A stretch of DNA of 64,000 nucleotides from Pseudoflavonifractor_A sp022772585 (GTDB lineage Bacteria; Bacillota; Clostridia; Oscillospirales; Oscillospiraceae). The notes beneath the pieces were generated by a model. That model did no database searches and had not been told where the DNA came from. It worked only from the letters and a program-made list of their open reading frames with translations. Location of the stretch: positions 62,001-126,000 of the forward strand of contig NZ_JBQHUB010000005.1 in assembly GCF_052065415.1 (NCBI RefSeq), written 5' to 3'. How positions within the stretch are numbered: position 1 is the stretch's first letter; each line of letters begins with the position of its first letter. Made by a program: the position numbers and the translations under genes. Below are positions 23,689 to 32,942 of this stretch, in pieces.

Positions 23689-24804
23689 TCAAAAACCGCC
23701 AAAAAGAACCGCCGCACCGGCCAGCACCGCCAGGAAAGCCAGATTGGCCCCGGTAAATACGGCCAGATAGCGTCCCGCGCTCCCCCGCCCGCCCCGAAGA
23801 TAGAGTCTCAGGGAGATCAGGCTGGCCAGCGAGGCCACCGGGGTACCCAGGCCGCCCAGATCGGCGCCCAGCAGCAGGCCCCGCCAGTCCTCTGTGAAAC
23901 CGGAGAGGAGCACGGCGGCGGGCACATTGCTGATGACCTGGCTCACCAGGGCGGCGGTGAGGGCGGTGTGGCCCTCCAGCGCCCCGGTGAGCAGGGCGTT
24001 GAGCCCCGGGTGGGCCCCCACGTTGCCCGCGAAAACAAAGAAGCACACAAAGGTGGCCAGCAGGCCGTAGTCCACCCGGGGCAGCAGGTCCCGTCCGGCA
24101 GCCAGCAGGGCCAGCAGCACCGCCGCCAGCAGTACCCACTCGTTTATCACATGGAACACGCACAGCAGGCACAGCCCGAAGAGGGCCGCCATCAGTCCCA
24201 GCCGTCCTTTCCGGCGTACCGCGGCCCGCTCCGGGAAGGTCACCGACAGCGTCACGTCCCGGCCCAGCAGGCAGGCGGCGCACAGCAGCGCCAGGCTCAC
24301 CAGGGACAGCGGCAGGATGACCGCGAAGAACTCCCCCGGCGTCAGGGAAAAGCGGTGGTAGAGGTAGAGGTTCTGGGGGTTGCCCACCGGCGTGGCCATG
24401 CTGCCCAGGTTGGCCGCCAGGGTCTGGAGCACCACCACCGGGATGAGCCGGTCCGTCCGTCCCACCCGCTCCAGCACCAGGATGGCGAAGGGCACAAAGG
24501 CGATGAGGGCCACATCGTTGGTCACCAGCATGGAGGCGAAGAAGGGCAGCAGCACCAGCAGCAGGGTCAGGGTACGCAGCCGGTGCCGGCCGGACAGCAG
24601 CCGCTGGGCCAGTACCTCGAACACGCCGCAGTCCCGCGCCCCCGCCACCACCGCCATCAGGCTGAAGAGCAGGATGAGCACCCGCAGGTCCACATATCCC
24701 AGATAGGCCGCCGACGGCGGCGTCAGCGCCATGGAGGCCAGCGCGCACATCGCCGACACGCAGAGCACCGGCTCGGCCTGCAGCGCCTTCCGTATCCGTT
24801 CCAC
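23689..24804 (-). CDS. SLC13/ArsB-type anion permease
   Basis: A 371-residue integral membrane protein with about ten hydrophobic helices. Two inverted halves carry the signature re-entrant motifs of the ion-transporter superfamily: SMLVTNDVALIAFVP followed by NLGSMATPVGNPQNL in the first half, SNVPAAVLLSGF followed by GGLGTPVASLASL in the second. This fits a sodium- or proton-coupled dicarboxylate, sulfate or arsenite carrier; the substrate cannot be read. GGAGGAGGG precedes the ATG. It has its own promoter and a hairpin-containing leader. Confidence 0.85.
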   Translation of the reverse strand: MERIRKALQAEPVLCVSAMCALASMALTPPSAAYLGYVDLRVLILLFSLMAVVAGARDCGVFEVLAQRLLSGRHRLRTLTLLLVLLPFFASMLVTNDVALIAFVPFAILVLERVGRTDRLIPVVVLQTLAANLGSMATPVGNPQNLYLYHRFSLTPGEFFAVILPLSLVSLALLCAACLLGRDVTLSVTFPERAAVRRKGRLGLMAALFGLCLLCVFHVINEWVLLAAVLLALLAAGRDLLPRVDYGLLATFVCFFVFAGNVGAHPGLNALLTGALEGHTALTAALVSQVISNVPAAVLLSGFTEDWRGLLLGADLGGLGTPVASLASLISLRLYLRGGRGSAGRYLAVFTGANLAFLAVLAGAAVLFGGF

Positions 24805-24842
24805 AGCTCTTCCCTCCTCCCCGCCCCTGACGGGCAGGCGGA

Positions 24843-24867
24843 ACGCCGCCCCACCGAGCGGCGTTCC
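24843..24867. repeat. Hairpin in the permease leader
   Basis: GGAACGCCGC pairs perfectly with GCGGCGTTCC around 8-9 nt (about 24,839-24,868). It lies between the predicted start point and the permease ribosome site. On the plus strand it is followed by a T tract, so it may also stop stray antisense transcription. Confidence 0.5.
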
Positions 24868-24890
24868 GGTACTGCTTTTTTCTACTGCTC

Positions 24891-24919
24891 AGTCTATCCC
24901 ATCCCGGCCCGGCGGTCAA
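24891..24919 (-). promoter_or_regulatory. Promoter of the anion permease
   Basis: Minus strand: TTGACC, 17 bp, TAGACT, giving a leader of about 80 nt with a 10-bp hairpin. Confidence 0.7.
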
Positions 24920-25024
24920 GAAGGAACTTGTCCCTGCCCGGCTCCCGGGCTCTTTCCTTTTTTCTTCCGCTGTGCTATGATAAAAAAACAACCGGAATGA
25001 TTCCCACAAAAGGAGTGTATCACA

Positions 25025-25606
25025 ATGGAATTCACCCGCGAGCAGGCCGTCGCCCTGCTGAAGGAATACAATCAGGAGCCCTTTCACCTCCGCCACGCCT
25101 TCACTGTGGAGGCCGTGATGGACTGGTACGCCCATGAACTGGGCTACGGGGATGAGGCCCTTTTCTGGAGCAACGTGGGCCTGCTCCACGACATCGACTT
25201 TGAGCGCTGGCCCGAGGAGCACTGCGTCAAGGCCCGTGAGCTGCTGGAGGCTGCCGGCGCTGAGCCCGCCCTGGTGCGGGCGGTGGTGTGCCACGGCTGG
25301 GGCCTCACCGGCGCCGACGCGGCCCCTGAGCACGAGATGGAAAAGGTCCTCTTCGCCAGCGACGAGCTCACCGGCCTCATTGGGGCCGCCGCCCTCATGC
25401 GCCCCTCCAGGAGCGTGCAGGACATGGAGCTCTCCAGCCTGAAGAAGAAGTTCAAGGACAAGAAGTTCGCCGCCGGCTGCTCCCGGGACGTGATCCGCCA
25501 GGGCGCCGAACTGCTGGGCTGGGAGCTGGATACCCTGCTGGACCGCACCCTTCAGGCCATGAAGGCCAGGGAGGCCCATATCGAGGCCCTCTGCGCCGGT
25601 CTCTGA
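25025..25606 (+). CDS. HD-domain hydrolase
   Basis: A 193-residue protein of the HDIG-type hydrolase group. It has a first His in HLRHAFTVEAVM, the metal pair in NVGLLHDIDFE, a further His in VVCHGWG and a distal Asp in FASDELTGLI, the expected H...HD...D order. Such proteins act as phosphohydrolases on nucleotides or related compounds; the substrate is unknown. AAAGGAG precedes the ATG and a strong terminator follows, so it is a single-gene unit. Confidence 0.85.
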   Translation: MEFTREQAVALLKEYNQEPFHLRHAFTVEAVMDWYAHELGYGDEALFWSNVGLLHDIDFERWPEEHCVKARELLEAAGAEPALVRAVVCHGWGLTGADAAPEHEMEKVLFASDELTGLIGAAALMRPSRSVQDMELSSLKKKFKDKKFAAGCSRDVIRQGAELLGWELDTLLDRTLQAMKAREAHIEALCAGL

Positions 25607-25616
25607 GCCGCCGCGA

Positions 25617-25650
25617 GGCCCGGCCGCGCCTGCGCGCGGCCGGGCCTTTT
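25617..25650 (+). terminator. Intrinsic terminator after the HD hydrolase gene
   Basis: Stem GGCCCGGCCGCGC/GCGCGGCCGGGCC (13 bp), 4-nt loop, then TTTT. Confidence 0.92.
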
Positions 25651-25717
25651 CTGTCTGCCGCAATGTCCCCGCTCGTCTTTTTAATGAAAGTTTAATACGT
25701 CCTCACCCTCCTTTCCG

Positions 25718-25746
25718 TTGCTTTTTACCCGAAATAAGGCTATACT
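25718..25746 (+). promoter_or_regulatory. Promoter of the large membrane protein gene
   Basis: TTGCTT, 17 bp, TATACT, 55 bp before the TTG start. Confidence 0.72.
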
Positions 25747-25801
25747 AGAGACAGTCTCCGGACAATACACCGGGACGGATATCTGTAAAGGAGAATGCAC
25801 T

Positions 25802-27544
25802 TTGAGCCATTCTGCAAACGGCAAAAAACGCCGCATGCCCCAGAGCAAGCTGGGGAAGGTCCTGCTGAATTTGGCCATCACGCTTCTGGTGGGCTGCGCC
25901 TATTTCTATGTATCCCTTCCCGCGCTCAACCTCCAGTCCGGCGATTTCTACAGCTTCATCGCCCTGCTGTGTATCGTCTATGTGGTGTGCGCCCTCATTA
26001 CCTCGGGCTTCAACCTGGACCTGGACGCCTCCGCTACCCACAAGGACCATCTGAAGGAGTACTTCCGCTTTATCAAGAGCCAGTGCCTGCCGGTGGGCCT
26101 GCTTTTCCTGCTGCTCATCGTGGTGGCCGTCATCGGCCAGGTGATCTCGCTGCCCATCTTCCGGGCGGCGTCCTACCGGGACCTGCTCACCGTGGAGAAC
26201 GGCACCTTCTCTACCGACATCTCCGAGATCTCCTTCAACGAGATCCCCACCCTGGACCGGGATTCCGCCGAGTATCTGGGCGACCGCCAGATGGGCACCC
26301 TCAGCGACATGGTGAGCCAGTTTGAGTTCTCCAATGACTCCACCCAGATCAACTACCAGGGCCGGCCCGTCCGGGTGGCCCCCATCGACTACGCCGACCT
26401 CATCAAGTGGTTCACCAACCGTTCCCAGGGCCTGCCCGCTTACGTGGTGGTGGACATGGTCACGCAGGAGGCCAAGGTGGTCCGTCTGGACGAAGGGATG
26501 AAGTACTCCTTCTCCGAGCCTCTCAACCGCAACATCCTCCGCCACCTCCGCTTCCACTACCCCACCTACATGTTTGAGACCCCCCAGTTTGAGATCGACG
26601 AGGATGGTCATCCCTACTGGATCGCCCCCCGTATCGTCAAGACCATCGGCCTGTTCGGCGGCGTGGACATCAGGGGCGCCGTCCTGGTGGACGCCGTCAC
26701 CGGCGAGTGCCAGTATTATGAGGAGGTCCCCACCTGGGTGGACAATCTGTACACCCCCTACCTCATCATGCAGCAGTACAATTACCACGGCACCCTGGTC
26801 AACGGCTTTATCAACTCCATCTTCGGCCAGCGGGATGTGACGGTGGTCACTGAGGGCTATAACTACATCGCCCTCAACGATGACGTGTATATGTACACCG
26901 GCGTGACCTCCATCAACTCCGACCAGTCCAATCTGGGCTTTCTGCTCAGCAACCAGCGCACCAAGGAGACCAAATTCTACACCGCCCCCGGCGCCACCGA
27001 GGAGGCCGCCAAGAAGTCGGCCCAGGGCGTGGTCCAGGACCTGGGCTATGTGGCCACCTTCCCCCTGCTGCTGAACATCGCCGACGAGCCCACCTACTTC
27101 ATCCCCCTGAAGGACGCCACCAACCTGGTCAAGACCTACGCCATGGTCAACGTGGCCCAGTACCAGGTGGTGGCCACCGGGGCCACCGTTTCCGAGTGTG
27201 AGCAGAAGTATATTCAGATGCTGGCCCAGAAGGGCATCACCACCCAGGAGGCCCTGCCCCAGACCGAGGCCGGCGGCGTCATCGCCGAGATCCGCTCCGC
27301 CGTGATGGACGGCAACACCTACTACTTCCTCCGCCTTACCGGCGAGGACGTGTTTTACTCGGTGTCCGCCAGGGAAAACCCCATCGCCGTCACCCTGAAC
27401 GTGGGCGACCGGGTCACCATCTCCCACGAGGTAGCCCCCGACGAGCCGGTCTCCATCCTGTCGGGCACCACCGTCACCCTGGACCGGAAGGCCGCTCCGG
27501 CCCCTGCGCCCACTCCCGCCGTCTCCACCCTGCCCGCGGCCTGA
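25802..27544 (+). CDS. Membrane protein with large extracytoplasmic domain, unknown function
   Basis: The 580-residue protein has three hydrophobic helices in its first 125 residues (LNLAITLLVGCAYFYVSL; FIALLCIVYVVCALITSG; GLLFLLLIVVAVIGQVISL), then about 430 mainly polar residues that should lie outside the cell, and a Pro/Ala-rich end (APAPAPTPAVSTLPAA). AAAGGAG lies eight bases before a TTG start at 25,802; the frame is open to 25,718 but that part overlaps the promoter. I do not recognise the family. It stands alone between two terminators, convergent with the PBP gene. Confidence 0.85.
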   Translation: MSHSANGKKRRMPQSKLGKVLLNLAITLLVGCAYFYVSLPALNLQSGDFYSFIALLCIVYVVCALITSGFNLDLDASATHKDHLKEYFRFIKSQCLPVGLLFLLLIVVAVIGQVISLPIFRAASYRDLLTVENGTFSTDISEISFNEIPTLDRDSAEYLGDRQMGTLSDMVSQFEFSNDSTQINYQGRPVRVAPIDYADLIKWFTNRSQGLPAYVVVDMVTQEAKVVRLDEGMKYSFSEPLNRNILRHLRFHYPTYMFETPQFEIDEDGHPYWIAPRIVKTIGLFGGVDIRGAVLVDAVTGECQYYEEVPTWVDNLYTPYLIMQQYNYHGTLVNGFINSIFGQRDVTVVTEGYNYIALNDDVYMYTGVTSINSDQSNLGFLLSNQRTKETKFYTAPGATEEAAKKSAQGVVQDLGYVATFPLLLNIADEPTYFIPLKDATNLVKTYAMVNVAQYQVVATGATVSECEQKYIQMLAQKGITTQEALPQTEAGGVIAEIRSAVMDGNTYYFLRLTGEDVFYSVSARENPIAVTLNVGDRVTISHEVAPDEPVSILSGTTVTLDRKAAPAPAPTPAVSTLPAA

Positions 27545-27569
27545 CGGCCCGGCATCCCTCAAAATACAA

Positions 27570-27605
27570 GGATCCCCGGTCCGCCGTTTGGCGGACCGGG
27601 GATCT
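27570..27605. terminator. Bidirectional hairpin between convergent genes
   Basis: A perfect 15-bp stem GATCCCCGGTCCGCC with its complement around 4 nt. T tracts on either side are short (TTC; TTGTATTTT), but its position between two converging stops supports a shared terminator. Confidence 0.75.
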
Positions 27606-27617
27606 TCACGTTGTGGA

Positions 27618-28991
27618 TCAGTATCCGTTGACCAGGGCGTCCAGCACCCTGGCGGCCACGTTTCCGGCTGCGTCGGCGCCGCTGCCGCCCTCCTCCACCA
27701 GGACCACAAAGGCGTAGGGCGCGTCCTCATTCCGCAGAAACCCGGTGAACCAGGCGTTGGGGGCCTTGCCGCCGCCCACCTCGCCGGTGCCCGACTTGGC
27801 GCACAGATCCATGTTGGGGAAGCGGTGGGCGCCGTAGGTCTCGGTGACATTGCGTGCCATCATATCGGCCAGAGTCTCCGCCGTATCACTGTCGATGAGC
27901 CGGCCGGTCTGATGCTTCAGGTACACCGAGCCGGGCAGGCCCAGGGGCGTGACAGTCTTGAGCACCAGCTGAGGCACCGCCGCCTTTCCGCCGTTGGCGA
28001 TGGCTCCCATCCACACCATCATGGCGCAGGGATTCACCGCGTCGCTGTACTGGCCCACCCCGGCCCAGCCCTGCTGGTTGACACTGGCGCCGCTCAGGTC
28101 GAAGCGGCCCGCCGCCGTGGGGATGCCGCTGACCGTATAGCGCCCGGTGAGCCCCGCCTGATCGGCGTATTTCTCCATGGTATCAGCCCCCAGCTCTGCC
28201 GCCAGCTGGGCGAACACGCCGTTGCAGGAATTGGCCAGCGCGCCGCAGATGTCCATCTCTCCGTGGGCACGGGGGCAGGTCACCGTGCCGTCCCCCACCT
28301 GGGTGGAGCCGGTGCAGGTGAAGTGCCGCTCAAAAAGGTCGGGCAGGTTCTCGATGGCGGCGGTGAGGGTCACCGTCTTGAAGGTGGAGCCGGGCACGAA
28401 GCTCCCGGACAGGAAACGGTTGAGGTAGACGCCCTCATACCGCTCGTCCCCCTCCTGAATATCCGGCGGGTCCAGCGGATCGAAGGTGGGGGTGGACACC
28501 ATGCACAGCACCTCGCCGGTCTTGTAATTGTAGACCCCAACCGCCCCCTTCCGGCCTCCCAAAGCCTCGTAGGCGATGTAGTTATAGCGGGCGTCCAGGG
28601 TCAGATAGAGGTCGTTGCCCTCCCCCATGGGGCTGTAAGCTCCGGTGAGCAGATTGTAGCCCGAGAGCTTGTCGGCAAAGGCCACCAGTGCCCCGGTACC
28701 GATATTGCCCGCCGGGTCCCCCACCGCGTGGAGGGTGGCCTTGCGGACAGTGGCCCCGTCGTAATAGCGGCGCTCCCCATTCTCATCGGCCCAGGAGAGC
28801 ACATCTCCGTCCCGGTCCAGCACCCGGCCCACCGAGAGCTGGCCCTTGCTGTTGTAGAGGTGGCGGTTGGCCGCGAAGCCCGCCCACCGTCCGCCGCTGA
28901 CCACGAAGCGGACGCAGAACAGTCCCAGCCCCAGCAGCAGCGCCAGGGCCAGCAGCAGGCAGACCACCGCCCGTTTTTCGATCTTTTTCAT
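27618..28991 (-). CDS. Class B penicillin-binding protein (transpeptidase)
   Basis: A 457-residue peptidoglycan transpeptidase. An N-terminal membrane anchor (about 8-30) is followed by a short dimerisation region and the penicillin-binding domain with all three active-site motifs: S202-T-F-K205 in PGSTFK, S255-C-N257 in ANSCNG and K399-S-G-T in AKSGTGE. The compact size and the neighbour resemble mycobacterial PbpA next to RodA. Its ATG overlaps the stop of the FHA-FtsW gene by four bases, so the glycosyltransferase and transpeptidase are made in a coupled manner and probably form one complex. Confidence 0.93.
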   Translation of the reverse strand: MKKIEKRAVVCLLLALALLLGLGLFCVRFVVSGGRWAGFAANRHLYNSKGQLSVGRVLDRDGDVLSWADENGERRYYDGATVRKATLHAVGDPAGNIGTGALVAFADKLSGYNLLTGAYSPMGEGNDLYLTLDARYNYIAYEALGGRKGAVGVYNYKTGEVLCMVSTPTFDPLDPPDIQEGDERYEGVYLNRFLSGSFVPGSTFKTVTLTAAIENLPDLFERHFTCTGSTQVGDGTVTCPRAHGEMDICGALANSCNGVFAQLAAELGADTMEKYADQAGLTGRYTVSGIPTAAGRFDLSGASVNQQGWAGVGQYSDAVNPCAMMVWMGAIANGGKAAVPQLVLKTVTPLGLPGSVYLKHQTGRLIDSDTAETLADMMARNVTETYGAHRFPNMDLCAKSGTGEVGGGKAPNAWFTGFLRNEDAPYAFVVLVEEGGSGADAAGNVAARVLDALVNGY

Positions 28992-30814
28992 GGCTCCTCC
29001 TCCCGGCCCGTATCAAAGTCAAATCCGGGCTTCTCCGCCGGACGGCGGGCCAGCCGCTCTTCGTCCGCCCGCTCCTTCCGCCGGTTGGGCAGCCGGATGG
29101 CAAAGCTGGCGTTCTGGCGGGTATCCGTGGCCTTCAGGAAGGCCAGCAGCCCCCAGGAGGACAGCATGGAGGACCCGCCGTTGGACACAAAGGGGAAGGT
29201 CACGCCGGTAAGGGGCAGGATGTCCACCGCACCCAGCACGTTGAGGCAGGTCTGGAACACCATCATGGAGGTGGCGGCGCAGGCGGCGATGGTATAGAAG
29301 CTGGACCGCCCCGCCCGGCAGCACCGCACCGCAAAGACCGCCAGGGTCAGGATGCAGCACACCGCCAGCACGGCGATGATGAGCCCCCACTCCTCACAGA
29401 GCATGCCGAACACCAGGTCGGTGTCGGCGGCGGGCACCCGGTGAAGCCAGCCCCGCCCCGCGCCCACGCCCACCAGGCCGCCGGAGGCGGCCGCCGACAT
29501 GGTGCGGGTCTGCTGAAAGCCCCCGTCGCTGGCATACTGCCAGGCGTGGCCCCAGGTGGCGAAGCGCCGCAGGATATAGGGCTTGACCGACAGGATGACC
29601 AGCACGCCGAACACCGCCGCGCCGCAGATGAGGGCCAGGGTGGCAAAGTCGCCGGAGCGGAGGTAGGCGATGACCAGAAAGGTGATAAAGAAGATGGCCG
29701 CCGTGCCGAAGTCGCTCATCAGGGCCAGGCAGCCCATGCACACGCCGGTGAGTAGGATGAAGAGCCCCAGGTTCCGCTTGCGGAAGAGCCGCTCCAGAGT
29801 GGCGGCGCCGGCGAAAATATAGCAGATCTTGGCCACCTCGGAGGGCTGGAAGGAGATCCCGCCGATGCTGATCCAGTTGGCCGCGCCGTACTTCACCTGT
29901 CCGGCCACCAGGGAGAGCCCCAGCAGGCAGATGGCCCCCGCCGCCATGAGCCAGCGGATTTTCTTGACCCGGTCCAGATCCCGCAGAAAGACCCCCAGCA
30001 CCAGGAAGAGGATCAGTCCCAGCACCATGGCGGCCAGCTGCTTGAAGAGCGCGTGGGGAGCCGACGAGGCAGTCACTGCCAGAGAGAGGGTGCACAGAAA
30101 GAAGGCGATGACCTCCATCTCAAAGCCTACCCGGCGCAACGCCCGCAGGGCAAGAAAGTGGGTCCACATCACCCCGGTGAGACACAGAAAGGAAAGAAGC
30201 AGCGGCGCACCGGCCTCCTCCCCCGCCGCCGCGATGAGCTGCATCGCAGTCAGGACCTGGAACACCGTGAGCAGGACCAGCGCTCCCCAGGGCGACGCGG
30301 GCCGCTCCACCGCCCGGCGGCGGCGCCGCCAGTCCTCCCGCTCCTCCAGGGACACCGGCAGCAGCACGGTCTCCACCCCGGCCAGACCCAGCACATCGCC
30401 GAAGGCCACCGGGGCGCTCCCGTCCACCGGCGTGCCGTTCACCGTCACGCCCCCCTTGGAGTCCAGATCGTACACAGTCCAGCGGTCATCCTCGCCCCGG
30501 ATGAGGGCGGCGTGCTGCCGGGAGACCACCGGATAATTGAGCACCACGTCGGCCGCCCTGCCCCGGCCCAGAATGTTCTCCCAGTGGGTCAGAGGCTCGC
30601 TGGCGCCGTTGGGTAATGTCAGATAGGCCCAGACCTCCGGCATATGAGGCACCTTCAGCAGGGACCGGATGGCCCCCGTCAGGATCATCAGCGCCAATAT
30701 GGGAAAGAGAAATCGGACGATGGACGTATACCAGGCGGCTGCCACCGGGTACTCCGCCGGCAGTGCCAGGAGCCGGTGCAGAAAAGCCCCGGGCTGAGTC
30801 AGAAGCGCCTGCAT
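28988..30814 (-). CDS. FHA domain fused to FtsW/RodA/SpoVE-type glycosyltransferase
   Basis: The 608-residue protein starts with a membrane helix (about 28-50) and an FHA phosphothreonine-binding domain (LGRGRAADVVLNYPVVSRQHAAL; DLDSKGGVTVNGTPV; residues about 80-150). After a linker come about ten helices of the SEDS family, with the motifs GGISFQPSEVAKI, MSDFGTAAIFF, VGVGAGRGWLH and PLTGVTFPFVSNGGSSML. SEDS proteins polymerise lipid II. An FHA domain built into the synthase suggests control by a Ser/Thr kinase. In mycobacteria the FHA protein and RodA are separate genes in one cluster; here they are one chain. AAGGAGG precedes the ATG. First gene of a two-gene operon with the PBP. Confidence 0.92.
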   Translation of the reverse strand: MQALLTQPGAFLHRLLALPAEYPVAAAWYTSIVRFLFPILALMILTGAIRSLLKVPHMPEVWAYLTLPNGASEPLTHWENILGRGRAADVVLNYPVVSRQHAALIRGEDDRWTVYDLDSKGGVTVNGTPVDGSAPVAFGDVLGLAGVETVLLPVSLEEREDWRRRRRAVERPASPWGALVLLTVFQVLTAMQLIAAAGEEAGAPLLLSFLCLTGVMWTHFLALRALRRVGFEMEVIAFFLCTLSLAVTASSAPHALFKQLAAMVLGLILFLVLGVFLRDLDRVKKIRWLMAAGAICLLGLSLVAGQVKYGAANWISIGGISFQPSEVAKICYIFAGAATLERLFRKRNLGLFILLTGVCMGCLALMSDFGTAAIFFITFLVIAYLRSGDFATLALICGAAVFGVLVILSVKPYILRRFATWGHAWQYASDGGFQQTRTMSAAASGGLVGVGAGRGWLHRVPAADTDLVFGMLCEEWGLIIAVLAVCCILTLAVFAVRCCRAGRSSFYTIAACAATSMMVFQTCLNVLGAVDILPLTGVTFPFVSNGGSSMLSSWGLLAFLKATDTRQNASFAIRLPNRRKERADEERLARRPAEKPGFDFDTGREEEP

Positions 30815-30891
30815 GGCATCTCCTCCTTATTACAATTTCATCCCGCTGCGCGGATAGGGCCTTCCGTCCCATTCCCGCATTTTGCAGTTCA

Positions 30892-30919
30892 AGTATAACA
30901 CAGTTTCAAAATGGCGCAA
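30892..30919 (-). promoter_or_regulatory. Probable promoter of the FHA-FtsW/PBP operon
   Basis: Minus strand: TTGCGC, 16 bp, TATACT. It is divergent from the gcv promoter about 80 bp away. Confidence 0.6.
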
Positions 30920-30998
30920 GCGCAGGTTGTCGGGTATGACTGGAACACCTGTTAAACTTTTCTGATATTTGGCGTTCCGTATTATTCAAAAAAACAAG

Positions 30999-31026
30999 TT
31001 GACTTTTTGGAAAAATGTATTATACT
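30999..31026 (+). promoter_or_regulatory. Promoter of the gcv operon
   Basis: TTGACT, 16 bp, TATACT, 70 bp before the glycine riboswitch. Confidence 0.8.
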
Positions 31027-31094
31027 CATGGGTATAAAGAAAAACTCGCAAGTACACCCTGCAATTCATAGAAAAAATCAATATTGCCCGGATG

Positions 31095-31264
31095 ACACAG
31101 TCGAGAGAGTGTGATACTTCACCGCCGAAGGGGAAAGCGAGAAAATCTCTCAGGCAAAAGGATCGGCTGCCGACGGAGCTCTGGAAAGCGGACGGTCTTT
31201 CCGCCCGCGCCGACGATGCAACTCTGAATTTTATTCAGGGGAAACTTTCAGGTAATGGACAGAG
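31095..31264 (+). ncRNA. Tandem glycine riboswitch
   Basis: Two adjacent glycine aptamers precede gcvT. The first (about 31,101-31,166) has the classic core GAGAGAGT ... CCGCCGAAGGGG ... ATCTCTCAGGCAAAAGGAT; the second (about 31,167-31,264) has GCCGACGGAGCTCTGGAAAG ... CGCCGACGATGCAACTCTG ... CTTTCAGGTAATGGACAGAGG. A terminator-like stem follows at once, so glycine binding most likely prevents termination and turns on the degradation genes, as known for this class. Confidence 0.95.
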
Positions 31265-31294
31265 GCGTATAGCATTTCCGCTATGCGCTTTTTT
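31265..31294 (+). terminator. Expression-platform terminator of the glycine riboswitch
   Basis: GCGTATAGC, 6 nt, GCTATGCGC, then TTTTTT. It directly follows the last aptamer helix and lies 65 bp before gcvT. Confidence 0.85.
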
Positions 31295-31359
31295 CATGGT
31301 TTTTGATGACTGCGGGTATATTTTTTGGCTTTGTGAGTTTATTTTAGGAGGTATGTATC

Positions 31360-32439
<1,080 letters not shown>

Positions 32440-32482
32440 TCCCTTTTCTCTGAGCATGATACCTTTCTGACCGGACCAGATC

Positions 32483-32530
32483 ATCCAATTATCCAAATGA
32501 TCCAACCATCCAAACTATCCCAATATCCAA
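32483..32530 (+). repeat. Six-copy ATCCAA array in the gcvT-gcvH gap
   Basis: ATCCAA (one copy ATCCCA) starts at 32,483, 32,491, 32,500, 32,508, 32,517 and 32,525: steps of 8, 9, 8, 9, 8 bases. The array is free of G except once and sits just upstream of the gcvH ribosome site. Confidence 0.8.
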
Positions 32531-32556
32531 AACAATACATAAAAGGAGACATTATT

Positions 32557-32937
32557 ATGAACTTCCCCTCTGATCTGCTGTACGCCAAGTCCCACGAGTG
32601 GGTCCGCAAGGACGGCGACACCTATGTCATCGGCCTGTCCGATTTCGCTCAGGACGAGCTGGGCGATATCGTCTTTGTCAACCTGCCCCAGGAGGGCGAC
32701 TCCGTCTCCGTGGGCGAGGCTTTTTCCGACGTGGAGTCCGTCAAGGCCGTGTCTGACGTGCTCTCCCCTGTCTCCGGCACCGTGGTGGCCGTCAATGAGG
32801 AACTGATGGACGATCCCGCCAAGGTCAATGCCGACCCCTACGGCGCCTGGTTCGTCAAGGTGGAGAACGTGACCGAGGAGGAGGAGCTGCTGGACGCCGC
32901 CGCCTATGAGGCCCACTGCGCTGCCGAGAAGGAGTAA
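32557..32937 (+). CDS. gcvH: Glycine cleavage system H protein
   Basis: The 126-residue lipoyl carrier that shuttles the aminomethyl group between P, T and L proteins. It starts MNFPSDLLYAKSHEWV and has the lipoylated Lys63 in DVESVKAVSDV, then the family end NADPYGAWFVKVE. AAAGGAG precedes the ATG at 32,557; the frame is open 20 codons upstream across the ATCCAA array, which is not protein-like. gcvPA begins five bases after its stop. Confidence 0.97.
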   Translation: MNFPSDLLYAKSHEWVRKDGDTYVIGLSDFAQDELGDIVFVNLPQEGDSVSVGEAFSDVESVKAVSDVLSPVSGTVVAVNEELMDDPAKVNADPYGAWFVKVENVTEEEELLDAAAYEAHCAAEKE

Positions 32938-32942
32938 GATAC

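Noticed and set aside
24805..24900. Fluoride or other known riboswitch in the anion permease leader
   Set aside because: Only a simple 10-bp hairpin is seen; none of the conserved fluoride-aptamer bases are present.
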